A stretch of 64,000 nt of DNA from Bradyrhizobium sp. Leo170 (GCF_004296405.1 NZ_PSRR01000006.1:1-64000), one strand, 5' to 3'. Positions 37,118 to 45,899 are shown, counted from the stretch's first letter. The notes: generated from the sequence alone by a model not told the origin. Numbers and translations: made by a program.

Positions 37118-38272
37118 TCAGGATCGCGCGCCGACCGCGGATTTGTGGTCCTGCCGCTGGGACCAGGACACATAATAGGCGACACATGTCATGCCGAGAA
37201 TGCCGGCGACGCTGACGACCACCTGCATCGCCAGCGACTTGGGGCCCGTGATCAGAACCAGGTGCCCGGCAAATGAAAGGAAGATGCCGGAGCAGAACAC
37301 CGCGAGCCATTGCTCGCCGCATTTGATGAGGGGCTGCATGGCCTGCATTTGAAGTCCGTACCAGTCGCGAGGTATCAGCATGGTGAAAAAGAACGCCAGT
37401 GCGAGCAGGTGCAGCACCCGATAGGGAGCAAGGTTCTCCTTGTCGTTGGCCGGAAAGGCATCGAGCACCGAACTGGGTATCATCTCCGCCAGCGCAGGCG
37501 ATTTCCCAGCCGACATGATCGTCAGGGCGACGAGCAGGTAGATCAACGCGGTGACGCGCAAGGCCGGAAGCTTCTGCATCGCGCGAACCACGTGCGCGTC
37601 TCCTGCACCACCGACCGCGAACCAGGCGCCCAGCACGAACAGCAATTGCCAGCAGAACGGATTGAGATACCAGCCCCCGTCCGGAAAAGCGGTCAGGTTC
37701 CAGTCGAAGTGCCGCGCCAACAGATAGAGCGCAATGGATCCAAGCATGGTCAGGCGCGGCCAGCGCATCATGCCGAACAGCACGGCGGGAAGGAACGCCA
37801 TGAGGACGATGAAGAGCTGCAATACGTCCAGGTTGAGCGGTTTGGCCTGCAGCAGCAGGCCGCGGACGATTACGCGAATCGGATGCTCGATGAAGTCGGT
37901 GATATTGAATTCCGCGAACAGATCGGGTGCTGCGGATTGAGCCGCGACATATCCGATCAGGTCGACGTAGACGACGAACAGCACCATATAGGCTGCGTAG
38001 AGCTGCCATACCCGCTTGAAGACACGCGTCGCCCCAACGACGAAGCCGCGTTCCACAACGATCTTCCCGTACATGATCGCCGCGGCATAGCCGATGACAA
38101 ATACAAACAGCTCGGTCGCCCCGCTGAATCCAAAGTTCCGCAAGGTCAACACGCTGACGGCGTTGTGCGGAATGTGATCCAGGAACAGGGACCAAGTCGC
38201 GATGCCGAGCAGAAGGAAGATGCGTAGATCGCCGTCGCGCGCCGCGACCTCAGCCTTCACACATGGATTCAT
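37118..38272 (-). CDS. OpgC-domain membrane protein
   Basis: 384 residues from ATG 38272. There are about ten membrane helices. The start DLRIFLLLGIATWSLFLDHIPHN and the GFSGATELFVFVIGYAAAIMYG stretch are typical of the OpgC family. Family members transfer succinyl groups to periplasmic glucans (osmoregulated glucans). No glucan synthase gene is adjacent, so the acceptor is uncertain; acyltransferase-3-like roles on other polysaccharides are possible. The 176 bp upstream contain no recognisable gene. Confidence 0.85.
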   Translation of the reverse strand: MNPCVKAEVAARDGDLRIFLLLGIATWSLFLDHIPHNAVSVLTLRNFGFSGATELFVFVIGYAAAIMYGKIVVERGFVVGATRVFKRVWQLYAAYMVLFVVYVDLIGYVAAQSAAPDLFAEFNITDFIEHPIRVIVRGLLLQAKPLNLDVLQLFIVLMAFLPAVLFGMMRWPRLTMLGSIALYLLARHFDWNLTAFPDGGWYLNPFCWQLLFVLGAWFAVGGAGDAHVVRAMQKLPALRVTALIYLLVALTIMSAGKSPALAEMIPSSVLDAFPANDKENLAPYRVLHLLALAFFFTMLIPRDWYGLQMQAMQPLIKCGEQWLAVFCSGIFLSFAGHLVLITGPKSLAMQVVVSVAGILGMTCVAYYVSWSQRQDHKSAVGARS

Positions 38273-38448
38273 TGAGAGCAAAACTTCCCAAGTTCGGAGC
38301 AGCGAATCGCGAATCCATCGCGCCCCGCCGCCACTCCGAATAGACGTTTCGCCGAGAATATTTGATCCGCTGCTGATGAATTAAAGCCGCCGACGATCAC
38401 GTTTTCGAAATTGAAATGTGATTCACCGCGATTCATGTAAAGGGCCGA

Positions 38449-38724
38449 TCATGCTTGCTCGTGCTTGCGCAGATCGCGGCGATGGTCGAAGACGCTCGCT
38501 TGCAGGTCGGCTTCGGCCGCGCTGATGCCGGGGAGGGCAGCCTCGGCGAGGATATCGGCCGTCACGTCCTCGACAGCCGAATCGGAGATTTCGTGAATGA
38601 AACTGATGTTCCTGTATTCGCCCGATACAACCCGCGCGATGACCCCGCGCCTTGTGATTTCGGGATCAACCACGGCCTCGCGGCCGCGCCGGCCGTAATC
38701 GATCATCACGACGAAATACTGCAT
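38449..38724 (-). CDS. Small protein of unknown function under the S24 repressor
   Basis: 91 residues from ATG 38724 (MQYFVVMIDYGRRGREAVVD); TTG 38733 has better spacing to GAGAGAGG and GTG 38742 is also open. The protein is acidic and soluble, with no signal or membrane helix, and I do not recognise a family beyond similar small proteins I associate with Bradyrhizobium. A promoter with perfect TTGACA lies just upstream and contains a 21-bp operator in its spacer and a second operator before it. It is therefore the best candidate for the main target of the repressor at 38834-39472. Confidence 0.7.
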   Translation of the reverse strand: MQYFVVMIDYGRRGREAVVDPEITRRGVIARVVSGEYRNISFIHEISDSAVEDVTADILAEAALPGISAAEADLQASVFDHRRDLRKHEQA

Positions 38725-38769
38725 GTCGGCCAAACCGGCCACCTCTCTCGACAGGAGTCGGATGGCCGC

Positions 38770-38798
38770 ATAATTTCCGAAAATCGGAAATTTGTCAA
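38770..38798 (-). promoter_or_regulatory. Promoter of the small repressed gene
   Basis: On the minus strand -35 TTGACA (38798-38793), a 17-bp spacer, and -10 AATTAT (38775-38770, four of six matches). The spacer is almost wholly filled by the palindromic operator at 38772-38792, so bound repressor would block polymerase. Confidence 0.6.
38772..38792. promoter_or_regulatory. Repressor operator A
   Basis: A perfect palindrome of 9-bp arms, AATTTCCGA and TCGGAAATT, around AAA. It matches the pattern ATTTCnGA-N3-TCnGAAAT shared by the four sites around the S24 repressor gene. It sits between the -35 and -10 elements of the small-gene promoter. Confidence 0.7.
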
Positions 38799-38802
38799 GT
38801 GT

Positions 38803-38823
38803 AATTTCTGAAAATCAGAAGTC
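38803..38823. promoter_or_regulatory. Repressor operator B
   Basis: Arms TTCTGA and TCAGAA around AAA (inside AATTTCTGAAAATCAGAAGT). The centre is 31 bp, about three helical turns, from operator A, so two repressor dimers could bind on the same face of the DNA. Confidence 0.65.
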
Positions 38824-38833
38824 GGGGCCTTGC

Positions 38834-39472
38834 CTATTTCTCCGGCGTCCGAGGACCGTGCGCCTTGGCGGCTTTGCGGGACCGCGCGGCCGCCTTGCTG
38901 CGCAACCGCTCGATCTGGCCTCGCGGCAGGGTCACGCAGATCTCGCCGATCCATTCGAGCTTCACCCCGTTGATCGGCTTGGCGTTGAAGCTCGTGAGGT
39001 TGACCAGTGTCAGCGATTTTCCACGCTCGATCGTCTTCAGATAGCGCTCGCCGGTCTTCAAACGAACCGCCGCTTCTTCGCCATAGAAGCTCGAGAGGGG
39101 GTGTCGCTGCTCGCGATAGACGACAATGATGTCGCCATTCTCGTATTTCGGCAGCATCGAATCGCCCGATACCTCAAATGCAATGGTTTCTTCCGCGATC
39201 GGGAAGGGCAACTCGACTTCACCGAGTCCTTCCGGCGGCACTTGCTCATATTCCGGCTCGATCGAGGCTCCGGCGCCGACCCGGCCCATGACCGGCACCG
39301 AGTTGAGCTCGAGATATTCCATGATCGGCGCAATCTCGGATGCCTTGATCTGGCGTATCCCGGAAAGGATTTCGGAAACAGCGCCGGGGCGAACACCCAT
39401 CGCGTGCGCGAGCCCACCCTTGGTCTTGCCCGGCTTCTGCAGGCCCCGCTCGATCAATCTGGTGTCCAGCAT
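38834..39472 (-). CDS. S24-family (LexA/CI-like) transcriptional repressor
   Basis: 212 residues from ATG 39472, preceded by AGAGGGA. A Cro/CI-type helix-turn-helix (about residues 15-45, LAHAMGVRPGAVSEILSGIR) is joined to a peptidase S24 domain. It has Ser105 in VSGDSMLPKY, the probable catalytic Lys146 in GERYLKTIE and an Ala67-Gly68 bond in GRVGAGA at the usual self-cleavage position. The tail is a basic, Ala/Arg/Lys-rich extension. It is flanked by paired operators on both sides, overlapping its own promoter, so it most likely represses itself and both neighbours and is released by RecA-stimulated or other cleavage. Confidence 0.88.
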   Translation of the reverse strand: MLDTRLIERGLQKPGKTKGGLAHAMGVRPGAVSEILSGIRQIKASEIAPIMEYLELNSVPVMGRVGAGASIEPEYEQVPPEGLGEVELPFPIAEETIAFEVSGDSMLPKYENGDIIVVYREQRHPLSSFYGEEAAVRLKTGERYLKTIERGKSLTLVNLTSFNAKPINGVKLEWIGEICVTLPRGQIERLRSKAAARSRKAAKAHGPRTPEK

Positions 39473-39500
39473 GGCGCATCCCTCTTTCGAATCCCCAGAA

Positions 39501-39530
39501 AGCATAGCAATTCGGATAATCAGAAATCAA
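39501..39530 (-). promoter_or_regulatory. Promoter of the S24 repressor gene
   Basis: On the minus strand -35 TTGATT (39530-39525), an 18-bp spacer, and -10 TATGCT (39506-39501). Operator C occupies the spacer, which predicts autorepression. Confidence 0.6.
39508..39528. promoter_or_regulatory. Repressor operator C
   Basis: Arms TTCGGA and TCAGAA around TAA, fitting the shared ATTTCnGA-N3-TCnGAAAT pattern. It lies within the spacer of the repressor's own promoter. Confidence 0.6.
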
Positions 39531-39540
39531 GCTTGACTTT

Positions 39541-39561
39541 CATTTCGGAATATCAGAAATT
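39541..39561. promoter_or_regulatory. Repressor operator D
   Basis: Arms ATTTCGGA and TCAGAAAT around ATA; centre 33 bp from operator C. A plus-strand TTGACT (39533-39538) lies just before it with a weak GAAATT 17 bp on. The site would thus also block a promoter for the GcrA-like gene at 39606. Confidence 0.65.
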
Positions 39562-39605
39562 GATGGTGAGGCGTCGGGCGCCGAAGGGAAGGACAAGAAT
39601 CAACA

Positions 39606-40139
39606 ATGGAACTGACAGGCTGGGCGCCCGAACATTCGGACGCGCTGCGGGAATATATTGCCCAAGGCATGAGCTTTGCGAAGATCGCCAAGGCGATCAA
39701 CGCCAGATTCAACACCGATTATACGAGAAGCGCCGCGATCGGCCGTGCCAGGCGGCTCGGTTTGACGATGTCAGATAGCTCGCCGCCAGCACCGCCGCGG
39801 CTGACGCCGGTGCCGCAGTTGATCCGGTCGAACGAGCCGCGCGAGCCAAGGTCGATCGAATTCAATTGGCCGATGCCCGTGTTCGAGAAGGCGCCGCAGG
39901 TTCAGCTTCGCTGCGCCGAGATCGAGCCGCGCCACCTTTCGCTGGTGGAGCTTGAATATGAAGATTGCCGATATCCCTATGGCGGTGACAGCGATGGCGA
40001 ACCGATCACCTTCTGCGGTCATCGGAGGCGGCCAGGCTCAAGCTACTGCACGCCTCATTTCCACTTGAGCCGCAATCCGGAGCTCGAGACGGAGCCGTCA
40101 CCGAGCACCACACCGCTGTCCCTGGGCGAGCCGGCATAG
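39606..40139 (+). CDS. GcrA-family regulator
   Basis: 177 residues. The N-terminal helix-turn-helix reads WAPEHSDALREYIAQGMSFAKIAKAINARF, then TRSAAIGRARRLGL, the GcrA pattern. The C-terminal Cys/His stretch CRYPYGGDSDGEPITFCGHRRRPGSSYCTPH is the GcrA zinc-like motif. GcrA proteins bind sigma-70 RNA polymerase at methylated GANTC promoters in the alphaproteobacterial cell cycle. The recognition part here is divergent (INARFNTDYT), so this is probably an accessory or phage-like member. It lies divergent from the S24 repressor with a shared operator. Confidence 0.85.
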   Translation: MELTGWAPEHSDALREYIAQGMSFAKIAKAINARFNTDYTRSAAIGRARRLGLTMSDSSPPAPPRLTPVPQLIRSNEPREPRSIEFNWPMPVFEKAPQVQLRCAEIEPRHLSLVELEYEDCRYPYGGDSDGEPITFCGHRRRPGSSYCTPHFHLSRNPELETEPSPSTTPLSLGEPA

Positions 40140-40237
40140 CGGCGTACGCGCCTCCTACCTCATCCATCTTGCAAACGACACATCTTGCCACTGGTGAGAT
40201 GGTCCCCGGTCGAATTCTGTCTTGAAGGAGCCAAGCC

Positions 40238-40813
40238 ATGCCGCGCGCCAAACGCAAGAAACCGTATCACCCCGCGAGAGCGCATGACCGCCGCGCACAG
40301 GATCTGCCGTACAACGCCGAGGTCGCCACCGTTGAGGTCGACGATCCCCTTGCGCTCGAGCCCGGGGACAAAGTCGTTGCGCTGCGCTCGATCCGCAACG
40401 ATCCGCTCGGACGCCTGCATTCGCATCGTCAGATCGATGACGCCCAGTTGCAGGGCGGCCGCGCGTTCCAGGGTGATTGGGAGAAGGCCGAGCGTGGACC
40501 GCGCGCGGTCGATACCACCAGAGAGTATGTCGATGGCGGCACGCGGCGCGAGCCGATCACGGAGGCCCAGCGCAGGGCGGTATCGCGGCTCAACCGGGTC
40601 GAGCGCGAGCTCGGCGCCGATGGTTCGGCCCTGGTGCATGAGGTCCTGATCCTCGGCATGACCATGGAGCAGGTCGGCGAGCGGCGGGGACTGCGGACCC
40701 AGCGCTGGAACGATTACTTTGCGCGGCGGCTCAAGGAATGTCTCGACCGGCTGGCGCTGATCTACGGCTTTGCGACGCCGCATCCCGTTCCCATCAAAAG
40801 CCTCCAGCGCTGA
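40238..40813 (+). CDS. Unknown protein, weakly DUF6456-like
   Basis: 191 residues from ATG 40238, with AAGGAG before it. The N-terminal half is basic and low in structure. The C-terminal half (EAQRRAVSRLNRVERELGADGSALVHEVLILGMTMEQVGERRG, then LKECLDRLALIYGF) is helical and recalls the DUF6456 helix-turn-helix region found in alphaproteobacterial proteins. The resemblance is weak. It follows the GcrA-like gene by 98 bp. Its last 20 bp overlap the end of the convergent accessory bamA gene. Confidence 0.65.
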   Translation: MPRAKRKKPYHPARAHDRRAQDLPYNAEVATVEVDDPLALEPGDKVVALRSIRNDPLGRLHSHRQIDDAQLQGGRAFQGDWEKAERGPRAVDTTREYVDGGTRREPITEAQRRAVSRLNRVERELGADGSALVHEVLILGMTMEQVGERRGLRTQRWNDYFARRLKECLDRLALIYGFATPHPVPIKSLQR

Positions 40814-43220
40814 AGCGGAGCGGCTGCACCACGTCATAGGCGGCTTTGGTCAATGGCACCGCATAGTCGACGGTGAGGGCGCCGAACGGGGAGGCCCAAG
40901 TAAGGCCCATGCCGACCGAGGAGCGCACGACGTTTTTGCCGGCGACCTGCAGCGCGGTGCCGCCCACGCTGGTCGGACCAGTATAACGGAACACACTTCC
41001 GGCATCGACAAAGGCCGATGCCTTGAGGCCGTACTCGTCCGGCACGCCGGGAATTCCGCTTTGCAGTTCCGCCGTCGTCGCCCAATAGGCACTGCCGCCG
41101 ATATTATCCATGGTGGTGCCGGGCGTCAGATCGCGTGGGCCGAAGCCGTTGGTGGCAAAGCCCCGGACCATGGTCGGGCCGCCGAAAAAGCTGTTCATCA
41201 GCGGCACCTGCTGACCGCCCCAGCCGGTGACATAGCCACCCTGAGCGCGCACCATGCCGACGAGGTCGCCCGTGAGTGATTGATAATAGCGCGCGTCTTC
41301 GCTGGTCCGCAGGAACTTCACGTCGCCGCCGAGGCCGGCCAGATCCTGGCTGAGTTGCGACCTGAATCCACTGGTCGGGCTCTTGGCGTTATCGAGCGTA
41401 CTGTAGGTCGAGGTGGAGCCAACGGCGGAGACCCAGGCCGGTCCGTTAGCGGCCGCCTGCTGGACTGCAAGGGAAGGGGTCAAGCCGGAATTGGTCGGGC
41501 CAAGCGAGATGTCCTGATTGTAGATCGAATAGCGCCATTGCACGCCGAGCTGCTCGGTGATTGGCGTGCCGAATTGCAGCGTCGAGCCATAGGTCGTGCT
41601 GTTGTAGGACTGGTAGCTGTTCGCCTCGCTCTGCCGGCCGAACAGCTCGATCCCGGCCGATACCTTGGTGCCAAGGAAATAAGGCTCCGATGCCGCGAGG
41701 TCGATGCCGCGGGCATATTGGCCATAGGTCACAGAGGCCTGAACGTTCTTTCCGGTCCCATAGAAATTGCGATCGCCCACCTTGACCTCGACCAGCGCGC
41801 CGTCAGTGCTCGAGTAGCCGCCGGAGATGTTGAACTCGCCGGTCGCCTGCTCCACGGTCTCGACATCGAGGACGACGCGATCGGGCGTCGAGCCGGGCCG
41901 ATTGGTGATCTTGACGGTCTTGAAGTAGTTCAAGTTCTTCAACCGCCGCTCCGCGCGATCGATCAGCGTCTTGTTATAAGGATCGCCCTCGGCGATGTCG
42001 AACTCGCGCCGGATCACGTAGTCGCGGGTGTGCGTGTTGCCATGGATCTCGATACGCTCGACATAGGTGCGCGGGCCCTGGTCGATGACGAATGCGACGT
42101 CGATTCGTTGTGCGGCGGCATCGCGGGCGATGCGCGGCACAGCCTGCGCAAAGGGATAGCCGAGCTTGGCCATCTCGATGGCCAGCAGCTCGGTGCTCTT
42201 GTCAAGCGCATTGCCGTCAAACACCGCGCCGACGTGGGCGAGTGCGACGCCGCGCAGCTTTTGCGGATCGAGCCCGGGAATATTGCAGGCGACGCTGATA
42301 TCTCCAAAGTGATACAACGGGCCTTCATCGATCGCGAAAGTGACTGCAAATCCCTTGGCCGCTGGATCGTATTCGGCCGTTGCCGAGCGGACGGTGGCAT
42401 CGGCATAGCCCTTGCTGCGATAGTAGAGACGCAACTGCTGCTGGTCCTGCGCGATGCGGTCGGGATCGTAGACGTCGCCGCCGGTCAGAAAACTGAGCAT
42501 ATTGGTGGCCGACGTCTTGATCACGGCATTGAGCTGGCGTGCGCCGAAGGCCCGATTGCCGACAAAACTGATCCGGCGTACGGGCGTTTTGGTACCCTCT
42601 GTGATCACATAAACGAGATCGACGCGGCCGTTGCCGCGGTCGATGATCTCGGGCGCGACGCGGACATCGTCGCGTCCGACATGGCGGTAGGCTTCGATGA
42701 TACGGCCGATGTCGCCCTGTACCGTTGAGCGCTGCAGGCTGCCGCGCGGCTTCGATTCGATCGCGGCGGCCAGATCGGCATCCTTGATCTTCCTGTTGCC
42801 CTCAAAGGCGACGCGGTCGAGGGTTGGAGCTTCCGTCACATGCACGGTCAGGCGATCGCCGGCGGGCTCGATCGAGACCTTCTCGAACAGACCCGTTGCG
42901 ACCAGCGCCTTCAGGGCTTCATTGCGCGCGGCTTCATCAAGCCGGCCGTCTGGCCCTGGATGGAAGTAGGAGCGCACGGTATCGGCCTCGACCCGGCGGT
43001 TGCCTTCGACGATGATCGTCGCAGTCGGCACCGGCACGCTCTCTGCGGCAAGTGATGCGACCGCGTTCAACAGAACTGCAGTGGCGACAAGTGACAAGCC
43101 GGTCATGCGCGGCTTCGACGGCCGCCAACGCAGCGTGATGCGCTCGAGCTTCACTTCCCTTACGGTCTCCCATTGACCGGCGATATCGAATTGCCGGCGC
43201 CGGGCAAAAGGATGTCGCAT
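40794..43220 (-). CDS. Outer-membrane protein assembly factor, BamA-family paralogue
   Basis: 808 residues from 43220; starts at GTG 43154 or ATG 43106 (MTGLSLVATAVLLNAVASLA, a signal peptide) may be the true ones. Five POTRA-type repeats follow (for example ATIIVEGNRRVEADTVRSYF, LDRVAFEGNRKIKDADL, RISFVGNRAFGARQL and ERIEIHGNTHTRDYVIRREF). A 16-strand barrel with the VRGF motif (MVRGFATNGFGPRDL) ends in a terminal Phe. No skp, lpx or rseP genes surround it, unlike the housekeeping bamA locus, so this is probably a second copy. The C-terminal end overlaps the convergent gene by 20 bp. Confidence 0.9.
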   Translation of the reverse strand: MRHPFARRRQFDIAGQWETVREVKLERITLRWRPSKPRMTGLSLVATAVLLNAVASLAAESVPVPTATIIVEGNRRVEADTVRSYFHPGPDGRLDEAARNEALKALVATGLFEKVSIEPAGDRLTVHVTEAPTLDRVAFEGNRKIKDADLAAAIESKPRGSLQRSTVQGDIGRIIEAYRHVGRDDVRVAPEIIDRGNGRVDLVYVITEGTKTPVRRISFVGNRAFGARQLNAVIKTSATNMLSFLTGGDVYDPDRIAQDQQQLRLYYRSKGYADATVRSATAEYDPAAKGFAVTFAIDEGPLYHFGDISVACNIPGLDPQKLRGVALAHVGAVFDGNALDKSTELLAIEMAKLGYPFAQAVPRIARDAAAQRIDVAFVIDQGPRTYVERIEIHGNTHTRDYVIRREFDIAEGDPYNKTLIDRAERRLKNLNYFKTVKITNRPGSTPDRVVLDVETVEQATGEFNISGGYSSTDGALVEVKVGDRNFYGTGKNVQASVTYGQYARGIDLAASEPYFLGTKVSAGIELFGRQSEANSYQSYNSTTYGSTLQFGTPITEQLGVQWRYSIYNQDISLGPTNSGLTPSLAVQQAAANGPAWVSAVGSTSTYSTLDNAKSPTSGFRSQLSQDLAGLGGDVKFLRTSEDARYYQSLTGDLVGMVRAQGGYVTGWGGQQVPLMNSFFGGPTMVRGFATNGFGPRDLTPGTTMDNIGGSAYWATTAELQSGIPGVPDEYGLKASAFVDAGSVFRYTGPTSVGGTALQVAGKNVVRSSVGMGLTWASPFGALTVDYAVPLTKAAYDVVQPLRFSAGGF

Positions 43221-43262
43221 CTGGGGTGAGTTGCAGGCCGGAATCGGCCGCCCGCCATAATT

Positions 43263-43274
43263 TAAGCGCGCTTA
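43263..43274. promoter_or_regulatory. 12-bp palindrome in the bamA-like divergent gap
   Basis: The perfect palindrome TAAGCGCGCTTA stands 42 bp upstream of the longest bamA-like start and about 110 bp before the divergent exported-protein gene, in an AT-richer stretch. It may be an operator; no regulator is adjacent. Confidence 0.25.
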
Positions 43275-43381
43275 TTTAACCTGCGCGTTCTCAGAATTGT
43301 CGCAATGGCCGCATCATGCTTTGCAGCACAAAGTCCGAGATGTTGGTGCGGTGATGCATCAACGCTCGCCAGGAGTGCCGG

Positions 43382-44434
43382 ATGCGTTACGCAGTTCTCG
43401 TCGTAAGCTCCCTGTTGCTGATGCAATCGGCGCATGCGGAGAAGACGCCGGACATTGACCCGCGCGCCTCGCTCGCCGTGGTCCAGCAGTGGATTTACAA
43501 TTATCGCGCCAAGCCGGATTACGCCCATGTGCCGGCCGCGGTGCGCATTCTCTTCCATTCGCAAAGCTTCAAGGAGCCGGAAAATGCCGGCATCTATCTC
43601 GGCTTCATCGCCGGCGCGATCGGCTCCAATCCGGAAAAGGCCGAGCAACTGGTTGCGAGTTTCTTCCCCGTCGCGCCGGAAGATGAATGGGTGATCGTGC
43701 GCGCCGTTGCCTATTCCGGGCTGGCTGACTGGCGGAATATTCTGCGCAGGCTCGCGCCGCGCATGCCGGGGCGCAGGGTGATGATCGACAGCTACCTTTC
43801 CGGCAGGCTGCCGACACTCAACGATATTCCGCTCGAGGAGGCGACGCCCGGGATGATGGACAAGCTACGCGTCGCGTTCGCGCGCAATCCGTTCGCCAAC
43901 GAGGAGAGGAAGCTGAACACGAAGCTGACCTTTGCCACCAATCAGGATCTCCTGGATACGCTGTGGGGATATTATTTTGCCACCGGCTCTCATGTTCCGA
44001 TCCAGCGCATCATCGAGATGCTGCCGTGGAGCAGGAGCCGCGATACGGTCGACAAGCTCACCGTCGGCAGCATGGCGCGTTATACGCTGGCGAGCTATGC
44101 GATCCGCGACGCCAGCCTGCGTGAATTTCTTCGTAACGAACTGGCGCGGCAGAAGCCGCCCATCAAGGCGCCGCTCGCGGAGGTCGTCGACGCGGCCGAT
44201 ACGGTGGAGATCGCGGCACTGCGCAAGGATGCCCTTGGTGCCGTCGACGAACTCAAGGCCAAGGGATCCGATAGCCGGCGCAATCTGGACTTCTGGGGCC
44301 AGGTTGGCGTCGGCGCGCTTTCACTCGGATGCGTCTCGGCTGCGGCGCTCGGGCAGGTCGCTATTGGCATCCCCTGCGTGATCGGCGGCTCGGCCTCGCA
44401 GGGACTGTTGCAGTTCTGGGAAAAGCAACAGTGA
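43382..44434 (+). CDS. Exported protein of unknown function
   Basis: 350 residues. A Sec signal peptide (MRYAVLVVSSLLLMQSAHA) is followed by a mostly helical domain without recognised motifs. It carries repeated short hydrophobic stretches and a glycine-rich, weakly hydrophobic C terminus (GVGALSLGCVSAAALGQVAIG) with two Cys that could form a disulfide. It is divergent from the accessory bamA gene and may be its partner in the envelope, but only position suggests this. Confidence 0.75.
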   Translation: MRYAVLVVSSLLLMQSAHAEKTPDIDPRASLAVVQQWIYNYRAKPDYAHVPAAVRILFHSQSFKEPENAGIYLGFIAGAIGSNPEKAEQLVASFFPVAPEDEWVIVRAVAYSGLADWRNILRRLAPRMPGRRVMIDSYLSGRLPTLNDIPLEEATPGMMDKLRVAFARNPFANEERKLNTKLTFATNQDLLDTLWGYYFATGSHVPIQRIIEMLPWSRSRDTVDKLTVGSMARYTLASYAIRDASLREFLRNELARQKPPIKAPLAEVVDAADTVEIAALRKDALGAVDELKAKGSDSRRNLDFWGQVGVGALSLGCVSAAALGQVAIGIPCVIGGSASQGLLQFWEKQQ

Positions 44435-44636
44435 GCCTCGTTCGGGCGTGGTGCTCTTTCTTGCTGCGGAATATCGCCGATCTGGGCCGGTAGCCATGTC
44501 AGCCTGATATCCCGCCCTGCAAAATCCGGGTTTGGCCTCACCTTGGTGCTTCCGCTAGAAAGTGGTGACGTCGCTTCTGGCGACAACGGTGGGCGTTTGC
44601 CCATTAACCGACAATAATAAAAGGAAGCGCCCAACC

Positions 44637-45899
44637 ATGACCGTTGGACCACAACTGCCCGAGCGCGCGCTGCGCGCAAAGGGCGAACCGACCGCCCTCG
44701 ATGGTCTGCTGGTTATCGATTTCACCCGTGTGGTCGCCGGTCCCGCCTGTACGCAGACGCTTGCCGACTTCGGCGCCGAGGTCATCAAGATCGAAAACCC
44801 GGATGGCGGCGACGACACGCGCGCCTATGAACATGCGGAAATCGGCGGCGAGAGCGCGGCGTATCTCAGCCTCAACCGCAACAAGCGTGGTATTGCGCTC
44901 GACTTCACCAATCTCGCCGCACGCGAGGTGGTGCGCGAGCTCATCGCCAAGGCGGATGTCGTGGTGGAGAATTTTTCCGGCGGCGTGATGAAGAAGTTCG
45001 GCCTCGACTATGCTTCGGTCGCGCCGAGCAATCCGCGGCTGATCTATTGCTCGATCTCGGCCTATGGCCGCAAAGGCGAACTCGCCTTGCGGCCGGGGTT
45101 CGATCCGATCACGCAGGCCGAAAGCGGCTTCATGTCGCTGAACGGTTTTCCCGACGGCGAGCCGGTAAGGACCGGGCCGCCGATCGTCGACATGGCAACC
45201 GGCATGTCGGCCTGCAATGCGATCCTGCTTGCATTGCTGGCACGCGACCGGCTTGGCCGCGGCCAGCATGTCGAGATCGCGCTGATCGACATGGCGGTAG
45301 CCATGACTGGATTTTATGGTATGGCCTATCTGATCAGCGGCCAGAATCCCGGTCGCTTCGGCAATTCGCCGAACGGTTCGCCAACGGTCGGTCTCTACCA
45401 GGCCGCCGATGGTCCGCTCTACATGGCCTGCGCCAACGATCGGCTGTACCGCCGCCTCGTCACCGAAGTGTTCGACCGGCCGGATCTCATCACCCATCCC
45501 GATTTTGCACACCGCAAGGACCGAACCGCAAACAAGGAGAAGCTGCGCGCGATCATTGCCGGCATCTTTGCCACCGACCGGCTCGAAAACTGGATGGCGA
45601 AGATGAAGAAGGCCAATATTCCCGTCGGCTATCTGCGCACGGTCGAGCAGGGGTTCAATGCGCCGGAAGTGCGCGACCGCGATCGCCTCAGCAGGATTCC
45701 GCATCCGACCGCGGGCTTCGTTCCCAATATCGAGACGCCGATCGGGATGAGCGTTACGCCGACGGTCGATCCAGTCGCCGCGCCGCTGCTTGGCCAGCAC
45801 ACGAGGGAGGTGCTGCGCGACACGCTCGGCTATGACGACGGCCGTATCGCGGCGCTGAAGGAAGCTGGAGCGTTCGGGAAGACGGGGAATACGGACTGA
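44637..45899 (+). CDS. Family III CoA-transferase (CaiB/BaiF)
   Basis: 420 residues from ATG 44637. The N terminus LDGLLVIDFTRVVAGPACTQTLADFGAEVIKIENP is the family signature. The catalytic Asp is in PPIVDMATGMSA, and the small-domain stretch LGRGQHVEIALIDMAVAMTGF follows. It transfers CoA between carboxylates. It stands alone: the nearest same-strand genes are over 200 bp away, so the substrate cannot be inferred from neighbours. Confidence 0.92.
   Translation: MTVGPQLPERALRAKGEPTALDGLLVIDFTRVVAGPACTQTLADFGAEVIKIENPDGGDDTRAYEHAEIGGESAAYLSLNRNKRGIALDFTNLAAREVVRELIAKADVVVENFSGGVMKKFGLDYASVAPSNPRLIYCSISAYGRKGELALRPGFDPITQAESGFMSLNGFPDGEPVRTGPPIVDMATGMSACNAILLALLARDRLGRGQHVEIALIDMAVAMTGFYGMAYLISGQNPGRFGNSPNGSPTVGLYQAADGPLYMACANDRLYRRLVTEVFDRPDLITHPDFAHRKDRTANKEKLRAIIAGIFATDRLENWMAKMKKANIPVGYLRTVEQGFNAPEVRDRDRLSRIPHPTAGFVPNIETPIGMSVTPTVDPVAAPLLGQHTREVLRDTLGYDDGRIAALKEAGAFGKTGNTD

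Noticed and set aside
37106-37122. Hairpin CCTGAA/TTCAGG between cyoD and the OpgC-like gene
   Set aside because: It has only a 6-bp stem, overlaps the OpgC stop codon and lacks a T-run, so calling it a terminator is not justified.
38449-40813. Intact prophage around the S24 repressor
   Set aside because: No integrase, structural or lysis genes and no attachment repeats are present; only the switch-like control region resembles a phage.
41280-42728. 482-codon plus-strand frame
   Set aside because: It is opposite the BamA-family gene, which has clear POTRA repeats and a VRGF motif.
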